The translations under genes and the position numbers were made by a program. Positions 1 to 9,373 of a stretch of 64,000 nucleotides of DNA are shown here, piece after piece (within the stretch, counting starts at the first letter, position 1; every line of letters begins with the position of its first letter). This stretch comes from Gracilibacillus caseinilyticus (GTDB taxonomy: Bacteria > Bacillota > Bacilli > Bacillales > Amphibacillaceae), in assembly GCF_022919115.1 (NCBI RefSeq), contig NZ_CP095072.1, forward strand, positions 1,736,001 to 1,800,000, in the 5' to 3' direction. Under the pieces are notes generated by a model. The model ran no database searches, had not been told where the DNA came from, and saw nothing but the letters and a program-made list of their open reading frames with translations.

Positions 1-263
1 ATCAGCTTGTTGCACATTACAAAATAAATCCAGCAACAGTATTAAAAGGATTTAACAAGCTGGTGGATGAAGGTGTGTTGTACAAACAAAGAGGTGTTGG
101 AATGTTCGTAATAGAAGGTGCTGTTAAGCAGTTGCGCGCAAAAAGAAAGCATCAATTTCGTGATAACTATGTATTGAATCTGTTGTATGAGGCGGAGAAA
201 CTGGATATTTCGGTTGAGGAAGTAAAAAAAATGATTGATGAAGCGAAAGGTAGGGATATGTAA
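1..263 (+). CDS. GntR-family regulator, C-terminal part (cut by window edge)
   Basis: The open frame enters from outside the window (first full codon at 3) and ends TAA at 261-263. The visible 86 residues contain the end of a winged helix-turn-helix: NPATVLKGFNKLVDEGVLYK, then the wing QRGVGMFV. A short helical tail follows (LDISVEEVKKMIDEA). This fits the short YtrA-like GntR subfamily, whose members have no large effector domain and usually repress the ABC operon they lead. The next gene starts on the last base of the stop codon, so the two are translationally coupled. Family assignment is fairly sure; the ligand is unknown. Confidence 0.8.
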   Translation, partial: QLVAHYKINPATVLKGFNKLVDEGVLYKQRGVGMFVIEGAVKQLRAKRKHQFRDNYVLNLLYEAEKLDISVEEVKKMIDEAKGRDM

Positions 264-1138
264 TGGTCGAACAAATATCAGCCAAACAAGTGAACGTGCA
301 GCTGCAGGGTAATACAGTACTTGATAATATATCGTTTGATTTAGACGGAAAGAAAATTTATGGCTTACTTGGACGTAATGGAGCTGGAAAGACCACGCTG
401 CTATCGGTATTGGCTGCATTTAGAAAGGCAAATGGCGGAGAAATGATGCTAGATGGAGAATCTGTATTTGAAAATGCGGAGCTTATGGAACGGGTCATCT
501 TCATTCGCGATGAAAAATGGGATGACGAAACAGACAAAGTGAAAGATTATATAAAAGGTGTAGCTCTTTTCAGACCTAACTTTGACAATGATTATGCGGA
601 GCGTCTGATGAAACGATTTAAATTACCAGAAGATCAAACCGTATCCAATCTGTCTAAAGGAATGCAATCAGCGCTGCAAGCAGTGATAGGCTTGGCAAGC
701 AGAGCGCCAGTCACTATTTTTGATGAAGTATATTTAGGGATGGACGCCCCTGCAAGAGAAATTTTCTATGAAGAGGTACTGCAAGATTTTATCGATAATC
801 CTAGAATCATGATCCTTTCCACTCACTTAATTTCAGAGATGGAGCAGCTATTTGAAGAAGTAATTATGCTGGATGACGGAGAAGTATTGTTGCATGAAGA
901 GGCAGATGAACTTCGCAATCGAGGCGTCACTGTTACGGGTCCGAAAGAACAAGTCATGCAATTTGCAGGAGAAAAGCAAATCTTACATGAGCAGGAGCTT
1001 GGTGGCACAAAATCTGTTTCCTTGTATGGGAACATGTCAGATGCAGATATTGCAGAAGCTAAGAGACTTAATCTCGTTCTAACTACTATCACTCTGCAAC
1101 AATTATTTATTCATTTGACGAAGGAGGATGGCGAATGA
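263..1138 (+). CDS. ABC transporter ATP-binding protein (YtrB-like)
   Basis: This is a 291-residue ATPase subunit. Walker A is GRNGAGKT near residue 37, the signature region is NLSKGMQSA (degenerate LSGGQ) and Walker B is VTIFDEV, followed by the H-loop region LSTHLISEMEQ. The C-terminal 80 residues are variable. The gene follows a GntR-type regulator by a 1-bp overlap and precedes a membrane protein by a 4-bp overlap, the usual order of exporter operons sensing cell-envelope stress or antimicrobials. The substrate cannot be inferred. Confidence 0.85.
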   Translation: MVEQISAKQVNVQLQGNTVLDNISFDLDGKKIYGLLGRNGAGKTTLLSVLAAFRKANGGEMMLDGESVFENAELMERVIFIRDEKWDDETDKVKDYIKGVALFRPNFDNDYAERLMKRFKLPEDQTVSNLSKGMQSALQAVIGLASRAPVTIFDEVYLGMDAPAREIFYEEVLQDFIDNPRIMILSTHLISEMEQLFEEVIMLDDGEVLLHEEADELRNRGVTVTGPKEQVMQFAGEKQILHEQELGGTKSVSLYGNMSDADIAEAKRLNLVLTTITLQQLFIHLTKEDGE

Positions 1139-1851
1139 AATCGAAAGCAAATCTAGTTGGATTGGCCATGTATCAAACCATCGCAACGTGGATGTTATGG
1201 TACCTTGGTGTGGCGGTTGTCATCATGATCATTGCTGGAATTGTTGCGGCTCTTGGGGGTGGCGTTCAAATTAACTTACCGGTTTTTGAAAAGTACAATA
1301 CGGATTGGTCGATTGCCTATGCTGTCGCTGATACATCAAGAATCTTCTTTCTTATTTGTGGTTTACTGTCCATGGGAGGGTTTATCAAGTATTTTGTGGG
1401 AAATGGGGTAACAAGACTTGCCTATTTTAAAGGAGTAATACAGTCAATTGTTGCTTTGGTTTTCACATTTTCTATTATTATCATCATCCTTTCAGGAATA
1501 GAGTATGGAATTGCTGCAATGACGAGCTATAAAGAAGCAGTAATAATGCCTGCTTCCTTTTATCTTAAATTACTTGCGGATATCCTGCTTTATTATGTAG
1601 TAGGCTGGTTCATAAGTGCCGGATTTTATAGTGAAAAGTGGGTCACTGGAATTAGTTTTATTGTTCTGGCTCATCCGATTGTCATGGTTCAATCCAGTGT
1701 ATGGGGAGAAAAAATTAAGATGCCATTTTATGAATTATTACATTTACCGGATGCATCTGCCTGGTTAAGCTTACTAATAAGTGTAATCATGATTTTTGTC
1801 ATCACTGGTATTATTCATACAATGACAAAAAACGTCCGAATAAAAGTGTAA
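1135..1851 (+). CDS. ABC transporter membrane subunit
   Basis: The 238-residue hydrophobic protein has about six predicted membrane spans, for example VAVVIMIIAGIVAAL and the C-terminal LISVIMIFVITGII. It has no recognisable soluble domain. Its ATG overlaps the stop of the ATPase gene (ATGA) after a clear AAGGAGG. Position and topology make it the permease partner of that ATPase. No family name is recognised with confidence. Confidence 0.65.
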   Translation: MKSKANLVGLAMYQTIATWMLWYLGVAVVIMIIAGIVAALGGGVQINLPVFEKYNTDWSIAYAVADTSRIFFLICGLLSMGGFIKYFVGNGVTRLAYFKGVIQSIVALVFTFSIIIIILSGIEYGIAAMTSYKEAVIMPASFYLKLLADILLYYVVGWFISAGFYSEKWVTGISFIVLAHPIVMVQSSVWGEKIKMPFYELLHLPDASAWLSLLISVIMIFVITGIIHTMTKNVRIKV

Positions 1852-1900
1852 GAAAACTTAATCCTGGAGAAATGTATCAGCACAAAATACAGAACAAAAA

Positions 1901-1960
1901 CAAAAGCCGAACGTACACGAATATCCATGAAGACAGTCGTGTTGTTCGGCATTACCTTTT
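1901..1960. terminator. Bidirectional terminator between convergent genes
   Basis: The inverted repeat GCCGAAC/GTTCGGC with an inner ACACGA/TCGTGT arm spans 1906-1950. It is flanked by a T-rich stretch on the plus side and by an A-rich stretch (a T tract on the minus strand) on the other. It lies between the ABC membrane gene and the convergent phnE gene. Confidence 0.7.
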
Positions 1961-1979
1961 TATCTAGGTATATGTGTAT

Positions 1980-2783
1980 CTATACTAATCTTCTTCTGAT
2001 AAAACCGGAAATCTGATCAATAACAGTAACGGTAATGATGATTACGAGCAGAATCATCCCGACTTCTTCCCAGTTACGATTCATATAGGCGAAGGTGATT
2101 AATGTACCAATACCGCCAGCACCGACAATACCAAGAACAGATGAAGCACGGACGTCTATTTCGAAACGGTAGATCGCATAAGACAAAAACTCCGGCAGTA
2201 TTTGTGGCATAATCCCGTAAAAGAGAATTTGCAGCTTGTTTGCACCACTTGCTTCTAATGCTTCGATGACATGCATATCAATCGATTCTATCACTTCCGA
2301 GTACAATTTGCCGAGCATACCTGTCGAGCCTATTGCAATTGCAAGGACCCCGGCAAATGGATTCGGACCAACTGCTGCGACGAAGATAATTGCGAGAACA
2401 ATTTCCGGGAATGCGCGAACTGCACCTAATATCCACATGCCGATATTGTTGAGAACTTTGTTTTTGACCATGTTCGATGCACACAAAAAAGCTAACGGTA
2501 CTGCAATAATTGCGGCTGCCAATGAGCCGGTATAGGCAATAAAAATCGTCTCGATCATTTTCTCGACGATGCTTTCGGTTTCTGCGACGGCTGGTTGAAA
2601 AAAGCGTGGGATGATCCGGTCGAAGTTTTCTAATGTACGACTGCTGAAGATCTTGTCCCAACGAATGCTTATGCTCGAGATCGTCCAAATATAAATAAGT
2701 AAAATAATGATTAAAATAAATATTCTTTTGATCATTTTCCATTTGTTTTTAGGTGGCTGAGGAAGGGGATGCTGTTCTGTCAT
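1980..2783 (-). CDS. phnE: Phosphonate-type ABC transporter permease
   Basis: The 267-residue integral membrane protein has an N-terminal span (IFILIIILLIYIWTI) and the binding-protein-dependent permease loop EALEASGANKLQILFYGIMP. The VRASSVLGIVGAGGIGTL motif is typical of PhnE. The start ATG at 2783 overlaps the stop of the preceding permease by one base. It is the last gene of a phnD-phnC-phnE-phnE importer. No C-P lyase or phosphonatase gene is visible nearby, so the imported compound (phosphonate, phosphite or a phosphate ester) is unresolved. Confidence 0.9.
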   Translation of the reverse strand: MTEQHPLPQPPKNKWKMIKRIFILIIILLIYIWTISSISIRWDKIFSSRTLENFDRIIPRFFQPAVAETESIVEKMIETIFIAYTGSLAAAIIAVPLAFLCASNMVKNKVLNNIGMWILGAVRAFPEIVLAIIFVAAVGPNPFAGVLAIAIGSTGMLGKLYSEVIESIDMHVIEALEASGANKLQILFYGIMPQILPEFLSYAIYRFEIDVRASSVLGIVGAGGIGTLITFAYMNRNWEEVGMILLVIIITVTVIDQISGFIRRRLV

Positions 2784-3583
2784 TATACTAGTCCCTCCCT
2801 TAATTTAGCGCTAATCATGTCAATGATAACGACAACTGCAAAAACAATGATGATAATGCTGCTAACTGCTGGATAGTTAAGGAAATTCATTTCTTTATTC
2901 AATAGTTGACCTATCCCACCAGCGCCAACGTAACCTAGCACTAGTGAAGCACGAATATTTAGCTCAAATACATATAGACTGAATGAAATAAATTGTGGTA
3001 GAACTTGCGGAACGATTGCAAAACTAATCGTCTGTAGACTATTTCCTCCAGAAGCACGAATCGCTTCGGTTGGATTCATATCAATTGCCTCAATTACTTC
3101 ACTCATCAGTTTCACAAGGATTCCAATAGAGAAAATGATTAATGCCATAATACCTGAAAAAGCACCAATCCCAAATAAACCGACAAAAACAACTGCTAAA
3201 ATAATGTCCGGAATGGTACGGATTAAATTCAGTACAAACCGCATCACTTGATATAGTACATTGTTTGTTGTCACATTGTTTGCTGTCAAAAGCGAGAACG
3301 GAATGCTGACAATAACTGCGACAGTAGTAGCGATGATAGCCATATGTATGGTCTCAAACAATTTTGGCCATATTTGAGCCACATACCCCCAATCAGGAGG
3401 GAAAAAATCACTAATGAGCCCAAATACATTCGGTAATTTTACAAAAATATCAATAATAAATGATTCGGTTTTAATGGAACTGACTAAATAAAAGCCAACG
3501 ACGACAATTAAGGCCACGGTCATAATCATTTTTGTCTTAAAAGGATAGATACCTTTTGGTACATAGGTTGATGGCTTATTCAT
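2783..3583 (-). CDS. phnE: Phosphonate-type ABC transporter permease
   Basis: A second PhnE-like permease of 266 residues, paralogous to the next gene. It carries the EAIRASGGNSLQTISFAIVP loop and ASLVLGYVGAGGIGQL. The start at 3583 is chosen because GAGGAGGGG lies 6 bases upstream, although the frame stays open to 3640. It overlaps the end of phnC by 8 bp, so translation is probably coupled. The two permeases presumably form a heterodimeric channel, an inference from many Bacillota phn operons. Confidence 0.88.
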   Translation of the reverse strand: MNKPSTYVPKGIYPFKTKMIMTVALIVVVGFYLVSSIKTESFIIDIFVKLPNVFGLISDFFPPDWGYVAQIWPKLFETIHMAIIATTVAVIVSIPFSLLTANNVTTNNVLYQVMRFVLNLIRTIPDIILAVVFVGLFGIGAFSGIMALIIFSIGILVKLMSEVIEAIDMNPTEAIRASGGNSLQTISFAIVPQVLPQFISFSLYVFELNIRASLVLGYVGAGGIGQLLNKEMNFLNYPAVSSIIIIVFAVVVIIDMISAKLREGLV

Positions 3584-4352
3584 CCTCAACCCCTCCTCGG
3601 CGGTCCTCATCACGAATAGAACGACCATAAATCTCTTCAAATGTCTTTTCGGTTACCTCACTGGCTGGTCCGTCGAACACCACTTCTCCAGCTCGCATGC
3701 CAATAATCCGATCGGCATATTCCATCGCCATGTCAATGAAGTGTAAGTTAACGATGGTTGTGATGTTATCCTCACGATTAATTTGCTTTAAATACTTCAT
3801 CACCTGGTGAGAAGTAGGTGGATCAAGACTTGCAACAGGTTCATCAGCAAGAATTAATTTCGGCTTTTGCGTTAATACACGTGCAATACTGACACGCTGC
3901 TGTTGACCACCACTCAGTTCATCTGCGCGATTATAAAGCTTCTCTTCGATATTGACTCGTTTTAAATTTTCATAGGCGAGCAGCTTATCCTCTTTCGAAA
4001 AAATATTAAGGATACTTTTAAATGTGCCAGTATAGCCTAAGCGTCCAGAAATAACATTTTTCATTACGGTAGATCGTTTTACTAGATTATAGCTTTGGAA
4101 GATCATTCCGATTTTGGTGCGAAGTCTTCTTAAGCCAGAGCCTTTTAACTGAAGGATATCTTCATCTTCAACCAGGAGTGCCCCTGAGGTAGGAGTGACC
4201 AACCGATTTATACTTCGAATAAAGGTAGACTTGCCGGCGCCGGACAAACCAACAATCACAACAAATTCTCCTTCATTTATTTTCAAATTGATTTGTTTTA
4301 ATCCTTCTGTTCCGTTAGGGTATACGAGCGAGACGTCTTGAAATTCTATCAT
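3576..4352 (-). CDS. phnC: Phosphonate-type ABC transporter ATP-binding protein
   Basis: The 258-residue ATPase has Walker A GLSGAGKS, Q-loop MIFQSYNLV, signature LSGGQQQRV, Walker B LILADEP and the PhnC-type VASLDPPTSHQVM, followed by NLHFIDMAMEYADRI. Length and motifs match PhnC. It lies between the binding-protein gene upstream and the two permeases downstream. The 157-bp gap to phnD contains a foldback repeat and a hairpin that may reduce transcription of the distal genes. Confidence 0.92.
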   Translation of the reverse strand: MIEFQDVSLVYPNGTEGLKQINLKINEGEFVVIVGLSGAGKSTFIRSINRLVTPTSGALLVEDEDILQLKGSGLRRLRTKIGMIFQSYNLVKRSTVMKNVISGRLGYTGTFKSILNIFSKEDKLLAYENLKRVNIEEKLYNRADELSGGQQQRVSIARVLTQKPKLILADEPVASLDPPTSHQVMKYLKQINREDNITTIVNLHFIDMAMEYADRIIGMRAGEVVFDGPASEVTEKTFEEIYGRSIRDEDRRGGVEDE

Positions 4353-4379
4353 GTTTGAACCCCTTTCCTGTATAGAGTG

Positions 4380-4457
4380 TGTTCAAAAAGGAGGACAAGA
4401 GTATAAATGCAAACGAGCGCAGCAGTTTAAAGCGAACTTACCCACCTGTTGAACATC
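4380..4457. repeat. Short foldback repeat R3, copy 1
   Basis: Terminal inverted repeats TGTTCAAAAAGGAGG and, on the other strand, TGTTCAACAGGTGGG enclose about 50 bp in the phnC-phnD gap. The ends resemble those of the longer element at 56313-56453. It contains no gene. The class is assigned only from end similarity. Confidence 0.45.
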
Positions 4458-4467
4458 CTCTTATAGA

Positions 4468-4499
4468 GAAACAGGAGAGAGCTTGCTCTCCCCTGTTTC
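4468..4499 (-). terminator. Intra-operon hairpin after phnD
   Basis: GAAACAGG and an AGAGAGC/GCTCTC core pair with CCCTGTTTC to give a long stable stem just after the phnD stop. The U tract on the minus strand is poor, so it may act as a partial terminator or protect the 3' end, favouring expression of the binding protein over the rest of the operon. Confidence 0.6.
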
Positions 4500-4509
4500 A
4501 TGCATTCTA

Positions 4510-5487
4510 TTAATCTAATGAAATACTGTCGCCGAATTTTTCGTATGTGCTGCGGACTACGTCATACTCGCTGTCTTCCGCTTCGATAATCGCATCCCAA
4601 CTATAAACTTCATTCATAATCGTGATCATTTCTTCATCTTCGTTAAAGCTTAAGAATGTGTCTTTAATTTGTTGGACTAAGTCGTCACTTAATTCCTTTG
4701 TAACGGAAATGGTGTCATTCGGAATATCGTCTGTGTAGCCAAGAATTCTCGTCTTCTCCATAATATCTGGATACTCTTCTTCTAAATCGCCGCGAACATC
4801 GTCAAATGTTGTTGCGACATCAGCTTCCCCGTTGTATACCGCGATCGCTGAGTTATCGTGTCCACCTGTTTGGAAAGCTTCAGAGAAAAACTCTGTTTCT
4901 GGATTTTCTACATCAAACTCATCCATGATCTGAGCAGCCGGGAATAAGTAACCACTTGTAGAAGTAGGGTCACCATAAGCCCAAATAGCATCTTTTAAAT
5001 CTGATAACTCTTCGTAATCAGAGTCTGCACTGACGATGTATTGTGCCTTGTAGGTTCCACTTCCATAACGTTCTGATTTTAAAATAACTTCTACATCATG
5101 TTTTTCGTTTGCTAATACATAACCAAAAGCAGGAATAAAACCAATCTGTACTTCGTTTGTACCCATTGCCTCAACTAGGGCTGTATAGTTTGTCATTACT
5201 TTCCCTTCAACAGGAATACCTAGTTCTTCAGACAACTTGTCCGCTAATGGTGCAACAGTGTCTGCAATCGTTTCGGAATCTTGAGAAGGAACAAATCCCA
5301 TTACTAGTTCTTCTGGCATATCACTTTCTTCACTTGCATCTGCTTCATCAGATGAAGTATCTTCACCAGATTCTTCTGTCGAACTGTCACTATTCTCGCT
5401 GCTGCCATTGGTTTCATCTTCCGTACCACAAGCAGTGATGACAAAGAATGTTAGCAACATCATCAACAATAATAATATTTTTTTCAT
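4510..5487 (-). CDS. phnD: Phosphonate/phosphite-type ABC transporter substrate-binding lipoprotein
   Basis: The 325-residue extracellular lipoprotein has a signal peptide of about 19 residues and a lipobox ending ITAC (Cys20), then an acidic Ser/Glu-rich linker. The mature domain begins LVMGFVPSQDSETIADTVAP, as in PhnD periplasmic-fold proteins. Other family motifs are EVQIGFIPAFGYVLA, DLKDAIWAYGDPTSTSGYLF and DVATTFDDVRGDL. It is the first gene of the importer operon. Ligand-binding residues could not be mapped reliably, so phosphonate versus phosphite is open. Confidence 0.9.
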   Translation of the reverse strand: MKKILLLLMMLLTFFVITACGTEDETNGSSENSDSSTEESGEDTSSDEADASEESDMPEELVMGFVPSQDSETIADTVAPLADKLSEELGIPVEGKVMTNYTALVEAMGTNEVQIGFIPAFGYVLANEKHDVEVILKSERYGSGTYKAQYIVSADSDYEELSDLKDAIWAYGDPTSTSGYLFPAAQIMDEFDVENPETEFFSEAFQTGGHDNSAIAVYNGEADVATTFDDVRGDLEEEYPDIMEKTRILGYTDDIPNDTISVTKELSDDLVQQIKDTFLSFNEDEEMITIMNEVYSWDAIIEAEDSEYDVVRSTYEKFGDSISLD

Positions 5488-5510
5488 TGTTTCCTATTCC
5501 CCCTTGAAAT

Positions 5511-5623
5511 AGATAATGGTGCAAGAATATTATCTAAGTAAACATTTGGAAAATCTACTGTGTTGGTAAATAGTCTCACAATATTTCCTAATTATTCTTG
5601 CATAGATATTATCTACGTAATCT
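5511..5623. promoter_or_regulatory. Repeated inverted motif upstream of phnD
   Basis: The 276-bp gap between divergent phnD and the ABC exporter carries AGATAAT/ATTATCT arms at 5513-5537 and a near copy TAGATATTATCTA at 5605-5617. Both are followed by GTAA, and a GCAAGAATA/TATTCTTGC inverted pair lies between them. This looks like two operator half-sites for a regulator of phnD. The regulator is unknown. A TATAAT at 5730-5735 is a candidate -10 for the exporter genes. Confidence 0.35.
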
Positions 5624-5763
5624 AGTAAAAAAGCCATAGAATTTACCATAACATTACAATTTTATAAATGCGTTAATATTTTTTACAAAGGCTTAATAGT
5701 GATAAATGGAGTAAGCGCTTTTTATTCGATATAATAAGGTAAGAAAGATGATGGGGGAAAATG

Positions 5764-7488
5764 ATGAAACGTATATTAAAATATGCCAATACATACCGAA
5801 AAGCGATGAGTATTGCACTTTTTTTAATGATTGTTGAATTAATAGTGGAACTGGTCCAGCCCATTATTATGGCTAAAATGATTGATGATGGGATTCAAGT
5901 TGGAAATATGCAGGTTATTTACGTGTATGGCGGTGTTTTATTAGGAATTACCATTGTGGCTTTTGCTGCAGGTATTACAAGTTCGTTCTTTGCTGCTGAG
6001 GTAAGCCAAGGGGTAGGGCATGATTTACGTAATGATATGTTTGGTCATATACAGATGTTTTCTGCGATGAAGATGCAACAGTTTGCTACTTCTACCTTAT
6101 TAACTAGAATGACGAATGATGTGACACAAGTACAAAACTTGTTATTTGCATTTATGCGCATTATGTTGCGAGCACCGCTATTTTTAGTGTTTGGTATTGT
6201 GATGTCATTTACACTTAATGTTTCATTAGCGTTGATTTTGCTTGCGGCGGTCCCGATTTTGATGATTGTCATGTTCTTTTTGTTAATCAAAGGGATGACA
6301 TTATTTCGTTATGTGCAACAGCAAATTGATCGAGTTAATACTGTTATCAGAGAGAATTTATTAGGAATTAAACTGGTGAAAGCATTCCATCATATGACAT
6401 TTGAAAATAAACGTTTTGCTGCAATTAATGCCAAATTAAAGGATCAAAACAGCAAGGCGTTATGGATCATGGAAATGGTGATGCCGATCGTGATGTTGAT
6501 TATGAATGTTGCCATGATTGCTTTGTTAGGTTTTGGTTATTTGCAATTGGAAACAGACTCTGCACAAGCCGGTGAAGTAGTTGGGGTTATCAATTATGCC
6601 ACAAGAATGCTGGCATCTCTAGGAGTATTTTCCTTTTTACTAATGAACCTTTCAAGAGGAAGGGCTTCCGCAAATCGAATTGATGAAGTGTTGTCTGCCC
6701 AATGTGATGATCAAGTGGATGCTGCACAAGAACGTACATACTTACATGGAGATGTGGCGTTTGTCGATGTATCCTTTCAATATCCAAACTCGAAGCGAAA
6801 CGTGCTTGATCAGCTGCATTTCACCGTAAAAGCAGGGGAGAGAGTAGGTATATTAGGAGAAACCGGATCTGGAAAAACGACCTTGTTGAACTTAATCCCT
6901 TACTTATATCATCCTTCTAATGGAACGATTTGGATAGATGGCGTACCGATTGAACAATTGGGAAATAGAGTGAGACATGATATCACGTTAGTGCCCCAGG
7001 AAGGCTTCTTGTTCTCAGGTACAATATTGGACAATATTACGTGGGGAAATGATCATTTATCATTAGACGAAGCTAAGAAGGTAGCGATAGAAGCGCAACT
7101 TCATGATTTTGTCCTGTCATTGCCTAATCAATATGACACTGTCATCGGGCAACGCGGTGTGAATTTGTCTGGCGGCCAGAAACAACGGCTTTCGATTGCA
7201 AGAGCATTGGCTGATAATCCGAAAGTGTTGTTATTAGATGACAGTACCAGTGCGCTTGATGCTACGACGGAGACAAAAGTCTTAGAGGCTATACGTCAAC
7301 GAAAATGTACCACCTTCCTTGTTTCCCAGAAGATAAGTTCGGTAAAGGATGCGGATCAGATTTTGGTCCTTGATAAAGGAAAAATAGTGGGGATGGGCAC
7401 ACATCAGCAGTTAATCAACACGAATCAGCTATACCAATCGATTGCCGATTCTCAATTAAAGAAAGGGGTGAAGATTGATGACGAATAA
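5764..7488 (+). CDS. ABC exporter subunit with degenerate ATP site (BmrC/YheI type)
   Basis: The 574-residue half-transporter has six N-terminal membrane spans (about 15-290) and a C-terminal ATPase domain. Walker A is GETGSGKT and the signature is LSGGQKQR. Walker B ends LLLDDSTSALD, with Asp in place of the catalytic Glu, and the switch His is replaced (VSQK instead of AHR). These are hallmarks of the catalytically impaired partner in heterodimeric exporters such as BmrCD. ATG 5764 is preferred over 5761 from ribosome-site spacing. The gene overlaps the next by 11 bp. Probable role: multidrug or peptide export. Confidence 0.87.
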   Translation: MKRILKYANTYRKAMSIALFLMIVELIVELVQPIIMAKMIDDGIQVGNMQVIYVYGGVLLGITIVAFAAGITSSFFAAEVSQGVGHDLRNDMFGHIQMFSAMKMQQFATSTLLTRMTNDVTQVQNLLFAFMRIMLRAPLFLVFGIVMSFTLNVSLALILLAAVPILMIVMFFLLIKGMTLFRYVQQQIDRVNTVIRENLLGIKLVKAFHHMTFENKRFAAINAKLKDQNSKALWIMEMVMPIVMLIMNVAMIALLGFGYLQLETDSAQAGEVVGVINYATRMLASLGVFSFLLMNLSRGRASANRIDEVLSAQCDDQVDAAQERTYLHGDVAFVDVSFQYPNSKRNVLDQLHFTVKAGERVGILGETGSGKTTLLNLIPYLYHPSNGTIWIDGVPIEQLGNRVRHDITLVPQEGFLFSGTILDNITWGNDHLSLDEAKKVAIEAQLHDFVLSLPNQYDTVIGQRGVNLSGGQKQRLSIARALADNPKVLLLDDSTSALDATTETKVLEAIRQRKCTTFLVSQKISSVKDADQILVLDKGKIVGMGTHQQLINTNQLYQSIADSQLKKGVKIDDE

Positions 7489-9289
7489 AAATCAACCGAT
7501 ACAGCCGCCATCAAGACATCACCCGCCAATTGGCAAAAAGCCGAAAGTGAAAAATCTCCGTGTAACCCTGATGAGAATATGGAGTTATATGGAGACAGAC
7601 AAGGCAATGTTTTGGTTAGTGCTGGCGATGATTGTAGCAAGTGCTGTGTTATCACTGCTCGGTCCTTATTTTATTGGGATTGCCGTTGATGTGATGACTG
7701 GTGCGACAAGCATGTTTTCCTTTCAGACAATATTGATCATCCTCGTGGTTGTTTTTATATTACATTCACTAACATTGGCACTGCAAAATTACTGGATGAT
7801 AGACATATCACAAAACACGGTCTATTCGATGCGCCAGGAATTATTTGGTCATGTACTCCGATTGCCATTGATTAGTTTTCAAAAAACACAAAGCGGCGAT
7901 TTAATGAGTCGCCTTACGAATGATATTGAGAACGTCAGCAGAACGTTAAACACGGCTGTTATTCAAGTGACAACGAGTGTATTAACATTGGTAGGGACAC
8001 TCGTCGTGATGGTGTTGCTAAGTCCGTTGCTGACATTAATGACGATTACCATCGTACCGCTTATGTATGCCGGGATGAAATGGATAACGAACAGAACAGG
8101 CTATTACTTTAAAGAGCAGCAACGTGAATTAGGAGAAATGACAGGATTTCTGGAGGAAACGTTGTCAGGTCACTCGATGGTAAAACTGTTTCATCAAGAA
8201 CAGCGTGTGATCGAACAGTATCGGAAGCAGAATAAAAAGTTACGCGAAGTTGGCTATTGGGCGCAAGTTTATTCTGGATTTATCCCTAAGTTAATGAACG
8301 GTTTGAATAATTTTGGTTTTGCGATCATCGTCGGTGTCGGTGGCTGGATCGTGTTATACACCGATGCTGAGGCTATTACGATTGGAATCATTGTTACTTT
8401 CACTACCTATGCCCGACAGTTTACGCGACCATTAAATGATTTGGCGAATCAGTTTAACACGATTCTTTCAGCTGTAGCGGGTGCAGAAAGAGCATTTGAA
8501 GTGATGGATCAGGACGAAGAAGAATTATATCAAGGAAAGCGGGAATTGGAGCAGGTAAAAGGAGAAGTAATATTTGATCATGTGTCTTTTTCCTATAATG
8601 AAGAGGAACAGGTTCTACGAAATGTTTCGTTTCATGCAGAGGCTGGTCAGACAGTTGCACTTGTAGGACCAACCGGAGCAGGTAAGACAACGATTATTTC
8701 CTTACTGGCACGTTTCTTTATGGAGAGAGAAGGGGAAATATTACTGGATGGTGTTCCGTTGAGTGAATTAAGTAATCGTAGTATTCGAAAACATCTCGGA
8801 ATGGTGCTTCAGGATTCCTACCTATTCGATACTACGATAAGAGAAAATATTCGTTATGGGAAATTGGATGCAACCGATCAGGAAGTATTGGAAGCGGCCC
8901 GTCTTGCGAACGCAGATGCTTTTATTCAACAGCTTCCAGAGCAGTATGACACAGTTCTTGAAGGCAATGGCCGAGGCATCAGCCAGGGACAGCGACAATT
9001 AATTGCAATTGCACGGGCAATGCTTGCAGACCCTGCCATCTTAATATTGGATGAAGCGACAAGCAGTATTGATACGATTACAGAATTAAGAATTACAGAT
9101 GCATTGCAAACATTAATGAAAGGAAAGACTAGTTTTATCATAGCACATCGCTTGAATACGATCGAAAAGGCTGATATGATACTTGTCTTAAAGGATGGTG
9201 CCATTATAGAGAAAGGCGACCATTCATCATTGATGAAACAAAAAGGTTTTTATGCTAATCTAGTCACAACACAAACTACTTATGATTGA
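7478..9289 (+). CDS. ABC exporter subunit with canonical Walker B (BmrD/YheH type)
   Basis: The 603-residue half-transporter has a short cytoplasmic N-terminus, six membrane spans (about 45-330) and an ATPase domain. Walker A is GPTGAGKT, Walker B is LILDEATSSID and the H-loop is IIAHRLNTI, all canonical. The signature is GISQGQRQL, departing from LSGGQ. It would pair with the degenerate Walker B of the partner, leaving one competent and one degenerate ATP site. The start at 7478 has AAGGGG 9 bases upstream. Confidence 0.87.
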   Translation: MTNKNQPIQPPSRHHPPIGKKPKVKNLRVTLMRIWSYMETDKAMFWLVLAMIVASAVLSLLGPYFIGIAVDVMTGATSMFSFQTILIILVVVFILHSLTLALQNYWMIDISQNTVYSMRQELFGHVLRLPLISFQKTQSGDLMSRLTNDIENVSRTLNTAVIQVTTSVLTLVGTLVVMVLLSPLLTLMTITIVPLMYAGMKWITNRTGYYFKEQQRELGEMTGFLEETLSGHSMVKLFHQEQRVIEQYRKQNKKLREVGYWAQVYSGFIPKLMNGLNNFGFAIIVGVGGWIVLYTDAEAITIGIIVTFTTYARQFTRPLNDLANQFNTILSAVAGAERAFEVMDQDEEELYQGKRELEQVKGEVIFDHVSFSYNEEEQVLRNVSFHAEAGQTVALVGPTGAGKTTIISLLARFFMEREGEILLDGVPLSELSNRSIRKHLGMVLQDSYLFDTTIRENIRYGKLDATDQEVLEAARLANADAFIQQLPEQYDTVLEGNGRGISQGQRQLIAIARAMLADPAILILDEATSSIDTITELRITDALQTLMKGKTSFIIAHRLNTIEKADMILVLKDGAIIEKGDHSSLMKQKGFYANLVTTQTTYD

Positions 9290-9373
9290 TACAAGTGTAG
9301 ATAGCATATAATAATGACGACATGCATTGCGCGCATATATCTATCTGAAATCACCGTAATGGAGGTGGAATGA

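Noticed and set aside
5643..5658. TTACC and TTACA spaced 11 bp, resembling a PhoP box upstream of phnD
   Set aside because: Only two half-sites match, further expected repeats are absent, and the position is far from a clear phnD promoter.
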